A stretch of 64,000 nt of DNA from Rhodospirillaceae bacterium (GCA_002706405.1 PALN01000066.1:25037-89036); one strand, 5' to 3'; positions 8,586 through 17,764 are shown, numbered from the stretch's first letter. Notes: generated by a model not told the origin, from the letters alone. Translations and numbers: made by a program.

Positions 8586-9122
8586 ATGCTTATGCCACGC
8601 CAGAAGACCCCCGCCCTTTCCGTCGACCTCGTGACGGGCGGCACGTTCGACCTTGCTTCGGAAACGTCCGAACGGGGAACGGTGATCTGCTTCTATCGCG
8701 GCCTGCATTGCCCGATCTGCGCCAACTATTTGACCGAGCTGGAAAAGCTGACGCCGGAGTTTGCCAAGCGTGGCGTCGGCACCATCGGCATTTCCAGCGA
8801 TGACGCCGAACGCGGCAAAGCCATGGCCGAAAAGATCAGCGCCAAGAATTTGCGCATCGGCTACGGGCTCGACCTGAGCAAGGCCCGTGAATGGGGCCTG
8901 TTCATCTCCACCTCGCGGGGCAAGACCTCCATCGGCATCGAAGAGCCGGCCTTGTTCGCCGAACCGGGCCTGTTCATGGTCTCCCCGGATCAGACGCTCT
9001 ATTACGCCTCGGTCCAGACCATGCCCTTCGTCCGTCCGCATTTCTCTGAACTGCTGGCGGCGCTCGACTTTGCCATCGAGAAAAACTACCCGGCGCGCGG
9101 CGAATACACCGGCGCCGTGTAA
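8586..9122 (+). CDS. Peroxiredoxin-like (AhpC/TSA superfamily) protein
   Basis: 178 residues with a thioredoxin-like fold. The active-site stretch CFYRGLHCPICANYLTELEK has Cys42 and Cys45 in a CPIC arrangement, as in the peroxiredoxin-like group that reduces peroxides or acts as a disulfide reductase. AGGAG lies 11 bases before the ATG. It is transcribed away from the AraC-type gene across a 132-base AT-rich spacer and ends at a clear terminator. A redox role is likely, but the substrate cannot be told. Confidence 0.87.
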   Translation: MLMPRQKTPALSVDLVTGGTFDLASETSERGTVICFYRGLHCPICANYLTELEKLTPEFAKRGVGTIGISSDDAERGKAMAEKISAKNLRIGYGLDLSKAREWGLFISTSRGKTSIGIEEPALFAEPGLFMVSPDQTLYYASVQTMPFVRPHFSELLAALDFAIEKNYPARGEYTGAV

Positions 9123-9181
9123 CGCGCCGAACACGCGACACCGTTCAGACACCCAGGTTCATCGGGGGATGAACGCAGGAG

Positions 9182-9217
9182 AGGCCCGGTTCCCGCAAAG
9201 GGTTCCGGGCCTTTTTT
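9182..9217 (+). terminator. Rho-independent terminator after the peroxiredoxin-like gene
   Basis: An 8-base stem AGGCCCGG / CCGGGCCT (9182-9189 with 9205-9212) is followed by six T residues. It lies 60 bases after the stop at 9122 and just before the 3' end of the convergent TPR gene. Confidence 0.85.
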
Positions 9218-9228
9218 ATGCCGGTTGA

Positions 9229-12200
9229 TCAGTTGATGGCGCTGAGCGGGTCTTTTTCCAGGCGCTCACGATAGGCCGTCAGGAAGGTCTTGAAGTTCTG
9301 CGCCACGGCGACCCGAGCCTTGACGCTTTCCGGCGCGATCAGACCCAGGGCCGGACGTGCCGCGATCAGATCGAAGGCCTTTGCCATTTCCGTCTGGGCC
9401 ATGGCCGGCCCGAAATTTTCGCGGATGCGGGCAAGGCCGCGCTCATTCCCGCTGAGGGTCATCGCCGTCGCCAAATTCAGCATATAACGCGCCTGTTTGC
9501 GGTTCAGGCTCTCGCCTTTGCGCGCACCGGTCGCCGTAACGACACGTTGCAAGGACTGGGCGGCTTCGTTCCAATTGCCCATGGTCCAGTAGATTTCCGA
9601 TCGCAGCAGTTCGCCGTCCATGGTCTGGTCCGGTTCCAACAAGGCGAGCCCGTCGGCAAAGCGTTGCTGCCCCATCAGGGCCTGAACGAGTAGATGATTG
9701 CGCTGTTGCGTCAATTCACCGTTCAGGCCGTTCGCGGTCGTCGCCCGGATCACCCGCTCAGCATCGGTGTATTTGCGCGCAAGCAGATGGATCAGGGCCA
9801 GCCGCGCGCCGACGCGCGCCCGGTCCGCGCCCTGCAGCCGGAATCTGATCTGTCCCTCCAGGAGGGCCGCCGCCTGGTCCAGCAGATCGACCCCGACAAG
9901 CCGGTCGGCAAGCTTCTGGATCATGGTGTCGCCGCGCGAACCGGCAGGAGTCAGTTCCTTGAACTCCTCGTAGATCGCGATTGCCGTAACCGGCTTCAAG
10001 GCATCCGCCTTGTCCTCGAGATAAAGCGCGTTAAAGGTGTCCGACATTTCCTTGGTCACGGCCTTGGCGTCGGGATGGTCGCGGAAATGGGTCGCCGCCT
10101 GACGCAGGGTCTGCAAGGCCTCGCGGTACTTTTCCTGTTCCAGGTAGAGCGTGCCCAAGCGCCGCAAGAGATCGAATTCCCGATTGTCGCCACGCCAGGC
10201 GAAGCGCTGTTTTTCAAGTTCTTCGGTCGCTTCGCGCTTGGTCACGCGATCGAGACGCAGCAGAAGCTCGACCCTGGAGCGCGCCGCCCGGAAGCGGGCC
10301 AGCCGGTCGGGGCTGTCCATGACCTCTTCCCACAGCGAAACGGCGCCGTCGAAGTCACCTTCCAGTTCCGCCAGGCGCCCTTGGACGAACTTGACCTGGG
10401 CTTCCTGGCTCGGGCTGGGGCCGTCCGCCAACAGCGTGGAAATCAATGTTTCCGCCGTGCGCACGTCGCCGATCTCGACCACCGCCTCGGCGACGATGGC
10501 TGACAGGCGGAACCGCAAGGCACGGGGATAAGGCCGGGCAATGGAGCCGGACCGGCGTAATTCGATGGACGCCCCGTTCAGGTCACCACGGGCGGCCTGG
10601 ATGATCGCGCGCCAAAATTCGCCCTCGTCGCTGCCGTTAAGCGCCGCGTTGTACAGATCCTTTTCCGCTTCGGGCAGACGGCCCATGAGGAATTGACTGC
10701 CGCCATGCAGCAAAAGCCATTCGCGGTCCTGAGCCAGGGACGGCTGCACCTCCACGGCGCGGGTCAGAACGCCCAGGGCCTCTGCTCCATAGGCATTGGC
10801 GAAATAGAACCGCGCCAGGTTCATGCGGGCTTCCGCCTGTCCGGCCTTGGGTGCCACGGCAAGGGCCTGCTCCAGGATTGCCCGGGTCTGCAGGATCGCG
10901 GCATCGTTGGGCGTATCCCATTTTTCAAGGTCGAGGACACGCACCAGGGGCCGCATCGCCGACATGCGCGCACTTGCCGCCATTTCCTGGGACACGGGCG
11001 AGAACTTGAGCGGGAAGGTCGGCGCCGCACTGGCGATTTCCACGCCCTGGCGCAACGAGCGCACGCGCACGTCATCGATCCGCGGCGTCACCACCACGCC
11101 CTGGATGGACGGCAGAATTTCGAATTGAGGATAAGCATAAGACCCCGCCACACCGTGTCCGAGCGGAATACCCGGCACGACCAGCATGTTGTCGGCAATG
11201 ATGGGATCGGTCAGCGGGATCACCTTACCCGGTTCCGGCAACGGCATGAAAATGCGGGCCCCGATAGGGGAATCGGGCTGGGCCTGGACTTCCAGCGGAA
11301 TCTTGGGCGTCGCTTCCTGGGCCTTGAAATCGATCAGCCAGGCCAGACCGGCCCGGCGCATGGACGGGTTGATGTCCTTGGGCGTGGTCATGCGCAGCAC
11401 GGTGGCCTGGGGAATATAGACCTGTTGCAGCGTTGAAATGACCTCGCCGCCGGCCTCTTGCAAGGCGGGAACATTGACGTTGGTGCGCTTGTCGAACACC
11501 AGCCACAGGAAACCGTTGCGCCGGAAGGCGGCGGCGGCAACAGGCTCTTCCCAATCGAATCGCAGGGTGACCGTGCCCTCGTCCCCCTTGGCCACGGACA
11601 ATTGCGCCCCCGGTGCCGGGCCGGGGGCCGGGGCCGGAGCCGCCGCCGGGCGCGGCTGCCCCGCGGGCGCGGCGGTGGCCGTGGTTTGCGCCGGCGGCGT
11701 CAGGCGCAGCGGCTGACCGGCGGGCTTCGCGGCCGGGGCGGCCTTTTGACCGGCACCTTGGGGAAGCTGCTTGGCCGTTTGGGTCGCGGTGCCGGCGGCC
11801 GCGGGCGCGGCAGACGCCGGCTGCGCCAGGGCCTGGGCGGCGACGGGAGGCTTGGCGGGAGCGGTGGCGACCGGCGGCACGGGGGCTTTCGGGGCGTCCG
11901 CCTCTTTCGCATCTGGCGCCTTTGCCGTCTCGGCATTGCCGCCGCCGGGCACGCTGACCTGGGCCGGAACGGCGACCGGGTCCTGCCATGGTGACGGTTC
12001 CCGGATATCCAGAGCGATCTTGTTGCCGGCATAGAAGTCACGCACGGTGGAGCGCGGCGGCACGGCGATCACCGAAACGGTGCGCCCGCCCTGCGTAGCG
12101 GACCGGATACCGCCGACGAACAGCGGCGGATTGCGGTTGATATCGGCGTCGTCGATCTGCGCCGCCGCTTCGAAGGTCACGGTGACAAGACCGCCGTCCT

Positions 12201-12387
12201 TGGCGATCTTATAGGGCACCTTGGCCGGCCAATCGAACACAACGCGGGTAAAGGTCGCATGGGCGCCGGCGCGCACGTTGACCTGCGCCGCGTCTTGGGC
12301 CCGCGCACCCTCCAGGGGCACCAGACACAGCCCCCAAGCCAAGGCCACAACCGCCAGGGCGGCACGTAGGGTCCGACGGGCGGTCAC
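9229..12387 (-). CDS. Large periplasmic TPR protein downstream of motB-like genes
   Basis: 1052 residues, starting at a GTG that overlaps the stop of the upstream motB-like gene by four bases. A signal peptide is seen at residues 1-30 (ending GARAQ). Next comes a region like AMIN/beta domains (about 35-130, with TRVVFDWPAK), a long Ala/Pro/Lys-rich linker (about 135-260), and a second beta region similar to the first (about 265-360). Many tetratricopeptide-like helical repeats run from about 480 to the end. I do not recognise a named family. Tight coupling to the MotB pair suggests a stator or cell-wall scaffold. MotC of rhizobia, a periplasmic partner of MotB, is a functional analogy only. 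Confidence 0.8.
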   Translation of the reverse strand: MTARRTLRAALAVVALAWGLCLVPLEGARAQDAAQVNVRAGAHATFTRVVFDWPAKVPYKIAKDGGLVTVTFEAAAQIDDADINRNPPLFVGGIRSATQGGRTVSVIAVPPRSTVRDFYAGNKIALDIREPSPWQDPVAVPAQVSVPGGGNAETAKAPDAKEADAPKAPVPPVATAPAKPPVAAQALAQPASAAPAAAGTATQTAKQLPQGAGQKAAPAAKPAGQPLRLTPPAQTTATAAPAGQPRPAAAPAPAPGPAPGAQLSVAKGDEGTVTLRFDWEEPVAAAAFRRNGFLWLVFDKRTNVNVPALQEAGGEVISTLQQVYIPQATVLRMTTPKDINPSMRRAGLAWLIDFKAQEATPKIPLEVQAQPDSPIGARIFMPLPEPGKVIPLTDPIIADNMLVVPGIPLGHGVAGSYAYPQFEILPSIQGVVVTPRIDDVRVRSLRQGVEIASAAPTFPLKFSPVSQEMAASARMSAMRPLVRVLDLEKWDTPNDAAILQTRAILEQALAVAPKAGQAEARMNLARFYFANAYGAEALGVLTRAVEVQPSLAQDREWLLLHGGSQFLMGRLPEAEKDLYNAALNGSDEGEFWRAIIQAARGDLNGASIELRRSGSIARPYPRALRFRLSAIVAEAVVEIGDVRTAETLISTLLADGPSPSQEAQVKFVQGRLAELEGDFDGAVSLWEEVMDSPDRLARFRAARSRVELLLRLDRVTKREATEELEKQRFAWRGDNREFDLLRRLGTLYLEQEKYREALQTLRQAATHFRDHPDAKAVTKEMSDTFNALYLEDKADALKPVTAIAIYEEFKELTPAGSRGDTMIQKLADRLVGVDLLDQAAALLEGQIRFRLQGADRARVGARLALIHLLARKYTDAERVIRATTANGLNGELTQQRNHLLVQALMGQQRFADGLALLEPDQTMDGELLRSEIYWTMGNWNEAAQSLQRVVTATGARKGESLNRKQARYMLNLATAMTLSGNERGLARIRENFGPAMAQTEMAKAFDLIAARPALGLIAPESVKARVAVAQNFKTFLTAYRERLEKDPLSAIN

Positions 12388-13106
12388 CGCAGGCCTCCGG
12401 ACGTCGGAAACACAACGATGTCGACGCGCCGGCCCATGAGTTGACGCTGCGCCGGCGGCATGGACGGCAGCTGGTCATAGCGGCTGTCGGAGTATCCGAA
12501 GGCGACGATGGGTTCCGCATAGCCGGCGGCGCGCAGTTGATTGGCCACGGCGGCGGCGCGGGCGGTCGACAGTTCCCAGTTGGAGGCATAGTCGCCGCCG
12601 ACGACAGGCGACGGATCCGAATGGCCGTTGACCCCCAGTTGGTTGGCGATGGTGCTGAGCGCACCGCCCAAGCGGAACAGGGCCGCGCGCGCGCGATCCG
12701 TCATGACCGCACGTCCCGCCTCAAACAATAAATCACCAGGCAAGGCCAGGACCAATCTGTCCTCCATCCGCATGAACTGTGTTTGCTTAAGCAGTTCATC
12801 GCTTTCAATCTTTTCCCGCAGCACGGATGTTAGATAATCCAGGTTAATGGCGCGTTTACGAAACACCGTTGCGATGTTGTGTGTAGCCGTCGATGAAATG
12901 GGCGTTTTTACCTGTTCCGGGGCCAGACTTTGCGACAGTGAATCGATCACGTTATCCCAGCGATCCAGCTTTACGTTGGACATGGAAAACAACATGACGA
13001 AGAAGGTCAGCATCAAGGATACCAGGTCCGTGAACGTCAACAGCCACATCTGCGACGCCTTGTGGTCGCGTTCCAGGTCCCGTTCGGAGCGTCTCGGCAG
13101 TAGCAT
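12384..13106 (-). CDS. motB: MotB-like stator protein with OmpA-type domain
   Basis: 240 residues. The short basic N-terminus leads into one membrane helix, WLLTFTDLVSLMLTFFVML, with Asp27 at the place of the ion-binding Asp of MotB. The C-terminal OmpA/MotB domain has GVNGHSDPSPV, SNWELSTARAAAVANQL and MGRRVDIVVF, which fit peptidoglycan binding. It lies between a second MotB-like gene (9 bases upstream) and the large TPR gene. No motA is present in the window, so the channel partner must lie elsewhere. Confidence 0.87.
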   Translation of the reverse strand: MLLPRRSERDLERDHKASQMWLLTFTDLVSLMLTFFVMLFSMSNVKLDRWDNVIDSLSQSLAPEQVKTPISSTATHNIATVFRKRAINLDYLTSVLREKIESDELLKQTQFMRMEDRLVLALPGDLLFEAGRAVMTDRARAALFRLGGALSTIANQLGVNGHSDPSPVVGGDYASNWELSTARAAAVANQLRAAGYAEPIVAFGYSDSRYDQLPSMPPAQRQLMGRRVDIVVFPTSGGLR

Positions 13107-13115
13107 CGCTGGCCC

Positions 13116-13829
13116 CTACTCCTCGCCGCCGTCTCTGTCGCCGGCGTCATCGCTGTCGAGACGCAAACGGACTTCCGCTTCACGACGGATATAGAACCAC
13201 ATGGTGACGTCGTTGGGGTCGCCCGGCTCGATCCCGATGGCGATGGAGTCCGGCGGCAGGCCGCGCTGCGCCATTTCGCGCGCGAAAGCCCCGGCCCGGG
13301 CCAGTTCCAGGGTCTGCGACTGGGGCAAGCCGCCATCGTCGCGAACCCGTGAGCCGATGATAAACTCCAGATCGAAGCGCAGCCCCGGCGGGCGCCCGCT
13401 GGCGGCCGCGACAATCCGGTCGAGAAGTTCAAACTGTGACGGCAGAACGCGCGCCGCGTTTTCGGCGAACAGCGTGCTGGCGGGAATTTGGACCTGCATC
13501 AACCGCCCCGGGTGAACCACCTTGATCTGGGCCACTTGCAACGCGGCGGCGAAGATATCCGTGACCGTCTCCTGGTATTGCTGGCCGGCGATCAAGTCGC
13601 CTTCCTTGGACTTGAATCGTGTCGGATCCGTCGACGGCGGCACGATCGACGTGAAGGTCGACGTCAGACTGTCCATCACCGACTTGGTTTTGACTTCTTC
13701 CAACGTGGAAATCGTCACCAACAGGATAAAAAACGCGAGGATCAGCAGGAACAGCGACAGGAACAGCGCGGACGTATTGGGTCCGCGCGCGGTATTCGGT
13801 GCCGGCGGAAGGAAATTGCGTTCAGCCAT
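13116..13829 (-). CDS. MotB-like membrane protein lacking the ion-binding aspartate
   Basis: 237 residues. One membrane helix at about 21-42 (ALFLSLFLLILAFFILLVTI) is similar in placing to that of the next gene, but no acidic residue is present in it. The periplasmic part (about 105-230) resembles a divergent OmpA/MotB fold: VQIPASTLFAENAARVLPSQ, SQTLELARAGAFAREMAQRG and DVTMWFYIRREAEVRL. The C-terminus is very acidic. It is the first gene of the three-gene run with motB and the TPR gene. It could be an accessory stator subunit or a regulator of the true MotB. The family assignment is by pattern only. Confidence 0.75.
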   Translation of the reverse strand: MAERNFLPPAPNTARGPNTSALFLSLFLLILAFFILLVTISTLEEVKTKSVMDSLTSTFTSIVPPSTDPTRFKSKEGDLIAGQQYQETVTDIFAAALQVAQIKVVHPGRLMQVQIPASTLFAENAARVLPSQFELLDRIVAAASGRPPGLRFDLEFIIGSRVRDDGGLPQSQTLELARAGAFAREMAQRGLPPDSIAIGIEPGDPNDVTMWFYIRREAEVRLRLDSDDAGDRDGGEE

Positions 13830-13898
13830 GCCCGGATTCTAACAGAAATCTGGTAAAGACGGCCTTACCAAAACCCACGCCACGGCCGGGGAAATGGA

Positions 13899-14564
13899 TC
13901 AGTCGAAACTGTTCAGAAGGGCATCGATATCGGCTTGCGACATCGCCGCTTCTTTCTTCTGCGGGCCGTGCAGAAGATCTTCGTCGGCCGGGATGGCTTC
14001 CTCGACCGGGGCCTCTTCCATCTTGGGATTGGCCGCCTTGTACTTGGCGATTTCGTCGCCGAAGGCATTGAGCAGCGCGTCGACCTTTTCCTCGATATGC
14101 TGCAGGGCGCCGACCACTTTGGTGATGCGCTGACCAGTGATGTCCTGAAACCCGCAGGCTTCGTAAATCTTGGTCGTCGCGTCCATCAGGCGCTCGGCAT
14201 TCTTGCCTTTGAGCTTGGACATCACCTCCTCGACCTCGCCGACGGCGTCCATGATCGAGTTGGTCGCCTCCGCCGTCGCTTCGACGATGGCGTCAAGTTC
14301 ATCGGCGGCCTTGGGAAGGAACTCGTCCTTCACCTCGTCCGGGCGCAGGGCCGCGATGTCGGTTTTGGCTTCGGTGATGAAGCGCGACAGACTCTCCAGT
14401 TCCTCGTAAAGCCGAACGTCGACCGCGGACAAGTCTCCTTGCATGGTGGTGAGGATCGCCTCCACCACTTCCGCAATCTCTTCGACCTTGACCGAGCCGC
14501 CAGGTTCCCTCCCAAGTTCCTGAAGACGTGTGGCCAACTCGGGATCGACCGAGTCTGTCGCCAT
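13899..14564 (-). CDS. cheZ: Chemotaxis protein phosphatase CheZ
   Basis: 221 residues from the ATG at 14562-14564, chosen because AAGGAG lies just upstream. The frame could start eight codons earlier. Long helices carry the CheZ catalytic motif (YEACGFQDITGQRITKVV, about residues 135-155). The last 14 residues, MSQADIDALLNSFD, form a CheY-binding tail that resembles the FliM N-terminal peptide. CheZ speeds dephosphorylation of CheY-P. It directly follows cheY, overlapping its ribosome-site region. Confidence 0.92.
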   Translation of the reverse strand: MATDSVDPELATRLQELGREPGGSVKVEEIAEVVEAILTTMQGDLSAVDVRLYEELESLSRFITEAKTDIAALRPDEVKDEFLPKAADELDAIVEATAEATNSIMDAVGEVEEVMSKLKGKNAERLMDATTKIYEACGFQDITGQRITKVVGALQHIEEKVDALLNAFGDEIAKYKAANPKMEEAPVEEAIPADEDLLHGPQKKEAAMSQADIDALLNSFD

Positions 14565-14574
14565 AACGGTCTCC

Positions 14575-14961
14575 TTAGAACTCGCCAAGGACGCTGATCA
14601 GCTTGCCTTTGAGCGTTTCGGCGTTGAACGGCTTGACGATGTAGTTGGAAACGCCGGCTTCCTTGGCCGCAATGACGTTTTCCGACTTACTTTCCGCCGT
14701 AATCATGACGAACGGGATGTGCTTCAGCTTTTCGTCCGCACGGACTTCGCGAAGCAATTGAATGCCGGTCATGGGCTCCATGTTCCAGTCGGAGATAACC
14801 AAGCCGAACGCCTTCGCCCGAAGCTTTTTGAGTGCTTCAGACCCGTCAGACGCTTCATCAATGTTCTTGAAGTTCAATTGGCGCAACAGGTTGCGCAGAA
14901 TCCTGAGCATGGTTTGATAATCGTCCACGATCAGGACATTCATATTTAGATCGACAGCCAT
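14575..14961 (-). CDS. cheY: Chemotaxis response regulator CheY
   Basis: 128 residues, a single receiver domain. The acidic pair (VLIVDDYQT), the phospho-acceptor Asp in LVISDWNMEPMTG, the conserved Thr in PFVMITAES and the Lys in NYIVKPF are all present. It binds FliM at the switch when phosphorylated. It lies directly upstream of cheZ and near fliM, which supports a true flagellar CheY. No kinase gene is in the window. Confidence 0.96.
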   Translation of the reverse strand: MAVDLNMNVLIVDDYQTMLRILRNLLRQLNFKNIDEASDGSEALKKLRAKAFGLVISDWNMEPMTGIQLLREVRADEKLKHIPFVMITAESKSENVIAAKEAGVSNYIVKPFNAETLKGKLISVLGEF

Positions 14962-15088
14962 CTGTTACTCCGTGCTTTGCGCATGGGAATTTATGATTAT
15001 AGCCCCAGTAACCGGCAGTTTATTCATGGCTGGGGGCAGAGCAAGCCTTTTTAGGGCGATAGGTCGATGGTGTCGGGACGGAACGAAC

Positions 15089-15856
15089 CTAGTTGCCCTG
15101 GTCCAGACCTTCACGCGGAAGGGATTGCAGGTCACGCAACTCAACCGTTACTTCGCGGGCCTTCTCCGGGTTCATCTTGGCCATGACCGGCGCAAGCTTG
15201 CGTTCCTTCATGCGCTGGGCGACTTCCAGCAGGGTATCCATCTCAAGATCTTCGAAAATCCGCGCCGCGTCCTTGGGCTTCATGTTCTCGTAGATCTTGA
15301 CGAGGCTTTCCATTTTCTTTTCCTGCTGCTCGTCGAACACCTTGATCCGGCCGTCGATTTCCGATTGCAGGTTCTTCAATTCGGCGATCTTGCGGTCGAT
15401 GCGGGCTTCGGCGGCGGCCAGCATGCCCTGGCGGACATGAAGTTCCTGTTCCCGGGCCTCGATCTCGCGCCGGCGGTCGGCCAGGCGCTGCAGCAGATCG
15501 ATTTCCTGGGGCGTCAACAGGGTCGGGTCGTCGGTAATCAGCTTGGAGGCGGCCGGGTCGCCCGGCGGCGGCGCGGCGGCGGCGTTCGGGTCGGCCGGAC
15601 CCGGCACGGCGGCCTGTTCGCCGGCAGCGGGCACGCCTTCCGGTTGCGCCGCCGGGGGCTGACCGGCGGCGGGCGGCTCGCCCCCTTGCGCGGGCGGCGG
15701 CGGCGTTTCCGTCTGGGCTTCCGCGCCGGCAACCTGAATGGCGTCCTGCTTCAGGCCATCCACGCTGTTCCAGATGTCGCCGATCTTCACGGTCAACAGC
15801 ATCGACGCCACAAAGATGGTCACCGGCAGAAAGCGGAATTTGTTAAAGGGGTTCAT
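15089..15856 (-). CDS. motE: MotE-like protein with MgtE N-terminal-type domain
   Basis: 255 residues. One N-terminal membrane helix (about 9-27) is followed by a Pro/Ala/Gly-rich linker (about 45-105) and a coiled coil (about 115-185, RRREIEAREQELHVRQ). The C-terminal helical domain has MKPKDAARIFEDLEMDTLLE and MNPEKAREVTVEL, the MgtE intracellular-domain signature found in MotE. In rhizobia MotE helps fold or stabilise the periplasmic stator partner MotC. It sits between cheY and the DUF6468 gene. Confidence 0.85.
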   Translation of the reverse strand: MNPFNKFRFLPVTIFVASMLLTVKIGDIWNSVDGLKQDAIQVAGAEAQTETPPPPAQGGEPPAAGQPPAAQPEGVPAAGEQAAVPGPADPNAAAAPPPGDPAASKLITDDPTLLTPQEIDLLQRLADRRREIEAREQELHVRQGMLAAAEARIDRKIAELKNLQSEIDGRIKVFDEQQEKKMESLVKIYENMKPKDAARIFEDLEMDTLLEVAQRMKERKLAPVMAKMNPEKAREVTVELRDLQSLPREGLDQGN

Positions 15857-15929
15857 TCAAGCGTCCGTCTGGTCCATGTCTGGCCGGCTTCACCGGGGTC
15901 GTTCAGAAAGGCAGTTCGGCGCCCGGCTC

Positions 15930-16460
15930 TCAGTTGGCCGAGCGAATGGCTTTCAACAAGGCACGCTCGGCTTCCGAGCGGGGCGCGGATTTCTTGCCGC
16001 CAGCCGCCGCAACCGGCTCACCGGCATCGGCATTTCGCGCGCCACGCGCCGCTGCAACCTTGGGCGCCGGGCGCTGCTGGCGAACAGGTTCGACCACCTC
16101 GAGCGGGTCCGCCGTTTCGCTGTCGCCGCCCCCCGCATGTTCGTCGCGGGCAAGGCGGACGTTTTCTTCAAGGCGATCGGCGGCGATGGTGCCGCGATCA
16201 ACCAGGAAGACCAGGTCGTCCCGCAGGCTTTCGGCCTTGGCCAACTGATCCTGCAAAGCGTCAGAGGCAATGCGCAGGTCGCCGATGCTGGCGCTCGCGC
16301 GGCTCGTCGCGTCATTGAAGGTGGCCGCCAGCTTTTCCATCTGCTCGCGGTTGCCGCGGAAGCGCGTCAGGCGGCGATTCAGGATCACCGAATACCAGAT
16401 CATGACCACCAGCAGGAGGGCCAGAATGATTTCAAGCGTCAAGGAAAAGGAAAAGGTCAC
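15930..16460 (-). CDS. DUF6468-type membrane protein
   Basis: 176 residues from a GTG start. One N-terminal membrane helix (about 8-26) is followed by a coiled-coil region (LRIASDALQDQLAKAESLRD) and a disordered, charged C-terminus. The composition and place between fliM and the MotE-like gene match the DUF6468 family known from alphaproteobacterial flagellar loci. Its biochemical role is unknown. A motor-associated membrane protein is the likely guess. Confidence 0.75.
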   Translation of the reverse strand: MTFSFSLTLEIILALLLVVMIWYSVILNRRLTRFRGNREQMEKLAATFNDATSRASASIGDLRIASDALQDQLAKAESLRDDLVFLVDRGTIAADRLEENVRLARDEHAGGGDSETADPLEVVEPVRQQRPAPKVAAARGARNADAGEPVAAAGGKKSAPRSEAERALLKAIRSAN

Positions 16461-16585
16461 GGTCTTGTCTCTCCATCCCCTGGGTAACGGTCCGTTCCAA
16501 ACGGCGGAACCGGGGTTGTTTGCTGCGGCAAGTCTACGCCCGAGGTTCTGAACGAAATGCTAACCGCCGGCACTAAAATGCATGG

Positions 16586-17737
16586 TCAAGACGTTTTCGG
16601 GCCGCGATCGATGCGGTCTTCGATCCGCACGGCGATACGCCCGCCCTTACGGCCCATGCGGCCGATATACAGGGGCACGTTGCCGCAGGACAGCATGACC
16701 GGGCTGTCCGGGGTCGCGTTGAGCATCATTTGCGAGCCTTCTTGAAGGTCGAACACCTTCTGCAGGCTGACGACCTGCTGGTCGATGACCGCTTCCAGGT
16801 CGACTTCGGTCATCCAAAGTTCTTCCGCCAGGTGGGTTTCCCAGATCGAATCCCGGCCGAATTTTTCGCCCATGAACATCTGCAGCAGCAGTTCGCGGAC
16901 CGGCTCCAGGGTCGCGTAGGGCAAAAGCAGTTCCAGGCGCCCGCCGCGGTCTTCCATGTCAATGCGCAGCCGCGTCACGATGGCTGCGTTGGACGGCCGC
17001 GAGATCGTCGCGAAGCGCGGGTTGGTTTCCAGGCGGTCGAAACGGAAGGTCACGGGGCTCAAGGGTTCGAACGCCGCCGACAGATCCGTCAGCATGACGT
17101 GAATCATGCGCTCGACCAGGGAGCGTTCGATGGTCGTATAGGGCCGGCCTTCGATCCGCATGGCGGCGGTGCCGCGGCGACCGCCCAACAACACGTCGAC
17201 GATGGAATAAATCAGCGAGGAATCGACCGTGATCAGGCCGAAGTTGTCCCATTCCTCGGCCTTGAACACACTCAGCATGGCCGGCAGGGGGATGGAGTTC
17301 AGATAATCGCCGAACCGGATGGAGGCGATGTTATCGAGCGAGACTTCAACGTTGTCCGAGGTGAAGTTACGAAGACTGGTCGACATCAGGCGCACGAGAC
17401 GGTCGAACACGACCTCGAGCATCGGCAGACGTTCGTAAGACACCAGGGCCGACGACAGGATCGCCTGGATGCCCGATTTCTCAGTGCCTTCCTCGTGGCT
17501 GTCGTCAAAGCCCAGAAGGCTGTCGATTTCGTCCTGGTTGAGAACGCGGGTGGCTTCGGGCGCGGCCATGCCGACATCGGTCGATGCGCCATCGCCGTCG
17601 CCGCCCATCATGGCTTCCCATTCGGCGGCCAGCTCATCCTGCTCGTCGCCGCCACCGCCGCCTTCGCCGCCGTCGCCGCCCATGGCGGCTTCCCATTCGG
17701 CGGCCATCGCGTCTTGATCGTCAGCCGGGCTCGTCAT
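16586..17737 (-). CDS. fliM: Flagellar motor switch protein FliM with repeated N-terminal extension
   Basis: 383 residues, against roughly 320-340 for most FliM proteins. The CheY-binding motif RVLNQDEIDSLLGFD sits at about 64-78 rather than at the very N-terminus. Ahead of it are two copies of AAEWEA(A/M)MGGDG separated by a Gly-rich linker. The middle domain (MLEVVFDRLVRLMSTSLRNF) and C-terminal FliN-like domain (SCGNVPLYIGRMGRKGGRIA) are intact. FliM forms the C ring and receives CheY-P. It follows fliL by 27 bases. Confidence 0.95.
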   Translation of the reverse strand: MTSPADDQDAMAAEWEAAMGGDGGEGGGGGDEQDELAAEWEAMMGGDGDGASTDVGMAAPEATRVLNQDEIDSLLGFDDSHEEGTEKSGIQAILSSALVSYERLPMLEVVFDRLVRLMSTSLRNFTSDNVEVSLDNIASIRFGDYLNSIPLPAMLSVFKAEEWDNFGLITVDSSLIYSIVDVLLGGRRGTAAMRIEGRPYTTIERSLVERMIHVMLTDLSAAFEPLSPVTFRFDRLETNPRFATISRPSNAAIVTRLRIDMEDRGGRLELLLPYATLEPVRELLLQMFMGEKFGRDSIWETHLAEELWMTEVDLEAVIDQQVVSLQKVFDLQEGSQMMLNATPDSPVMLSCGNVPLYIGRMGRKGGRIAVRIEDRIDRGPKTS

Positions 17738-17764
17738 CCGTCACATCCCTTGCGTGCCATAAGT

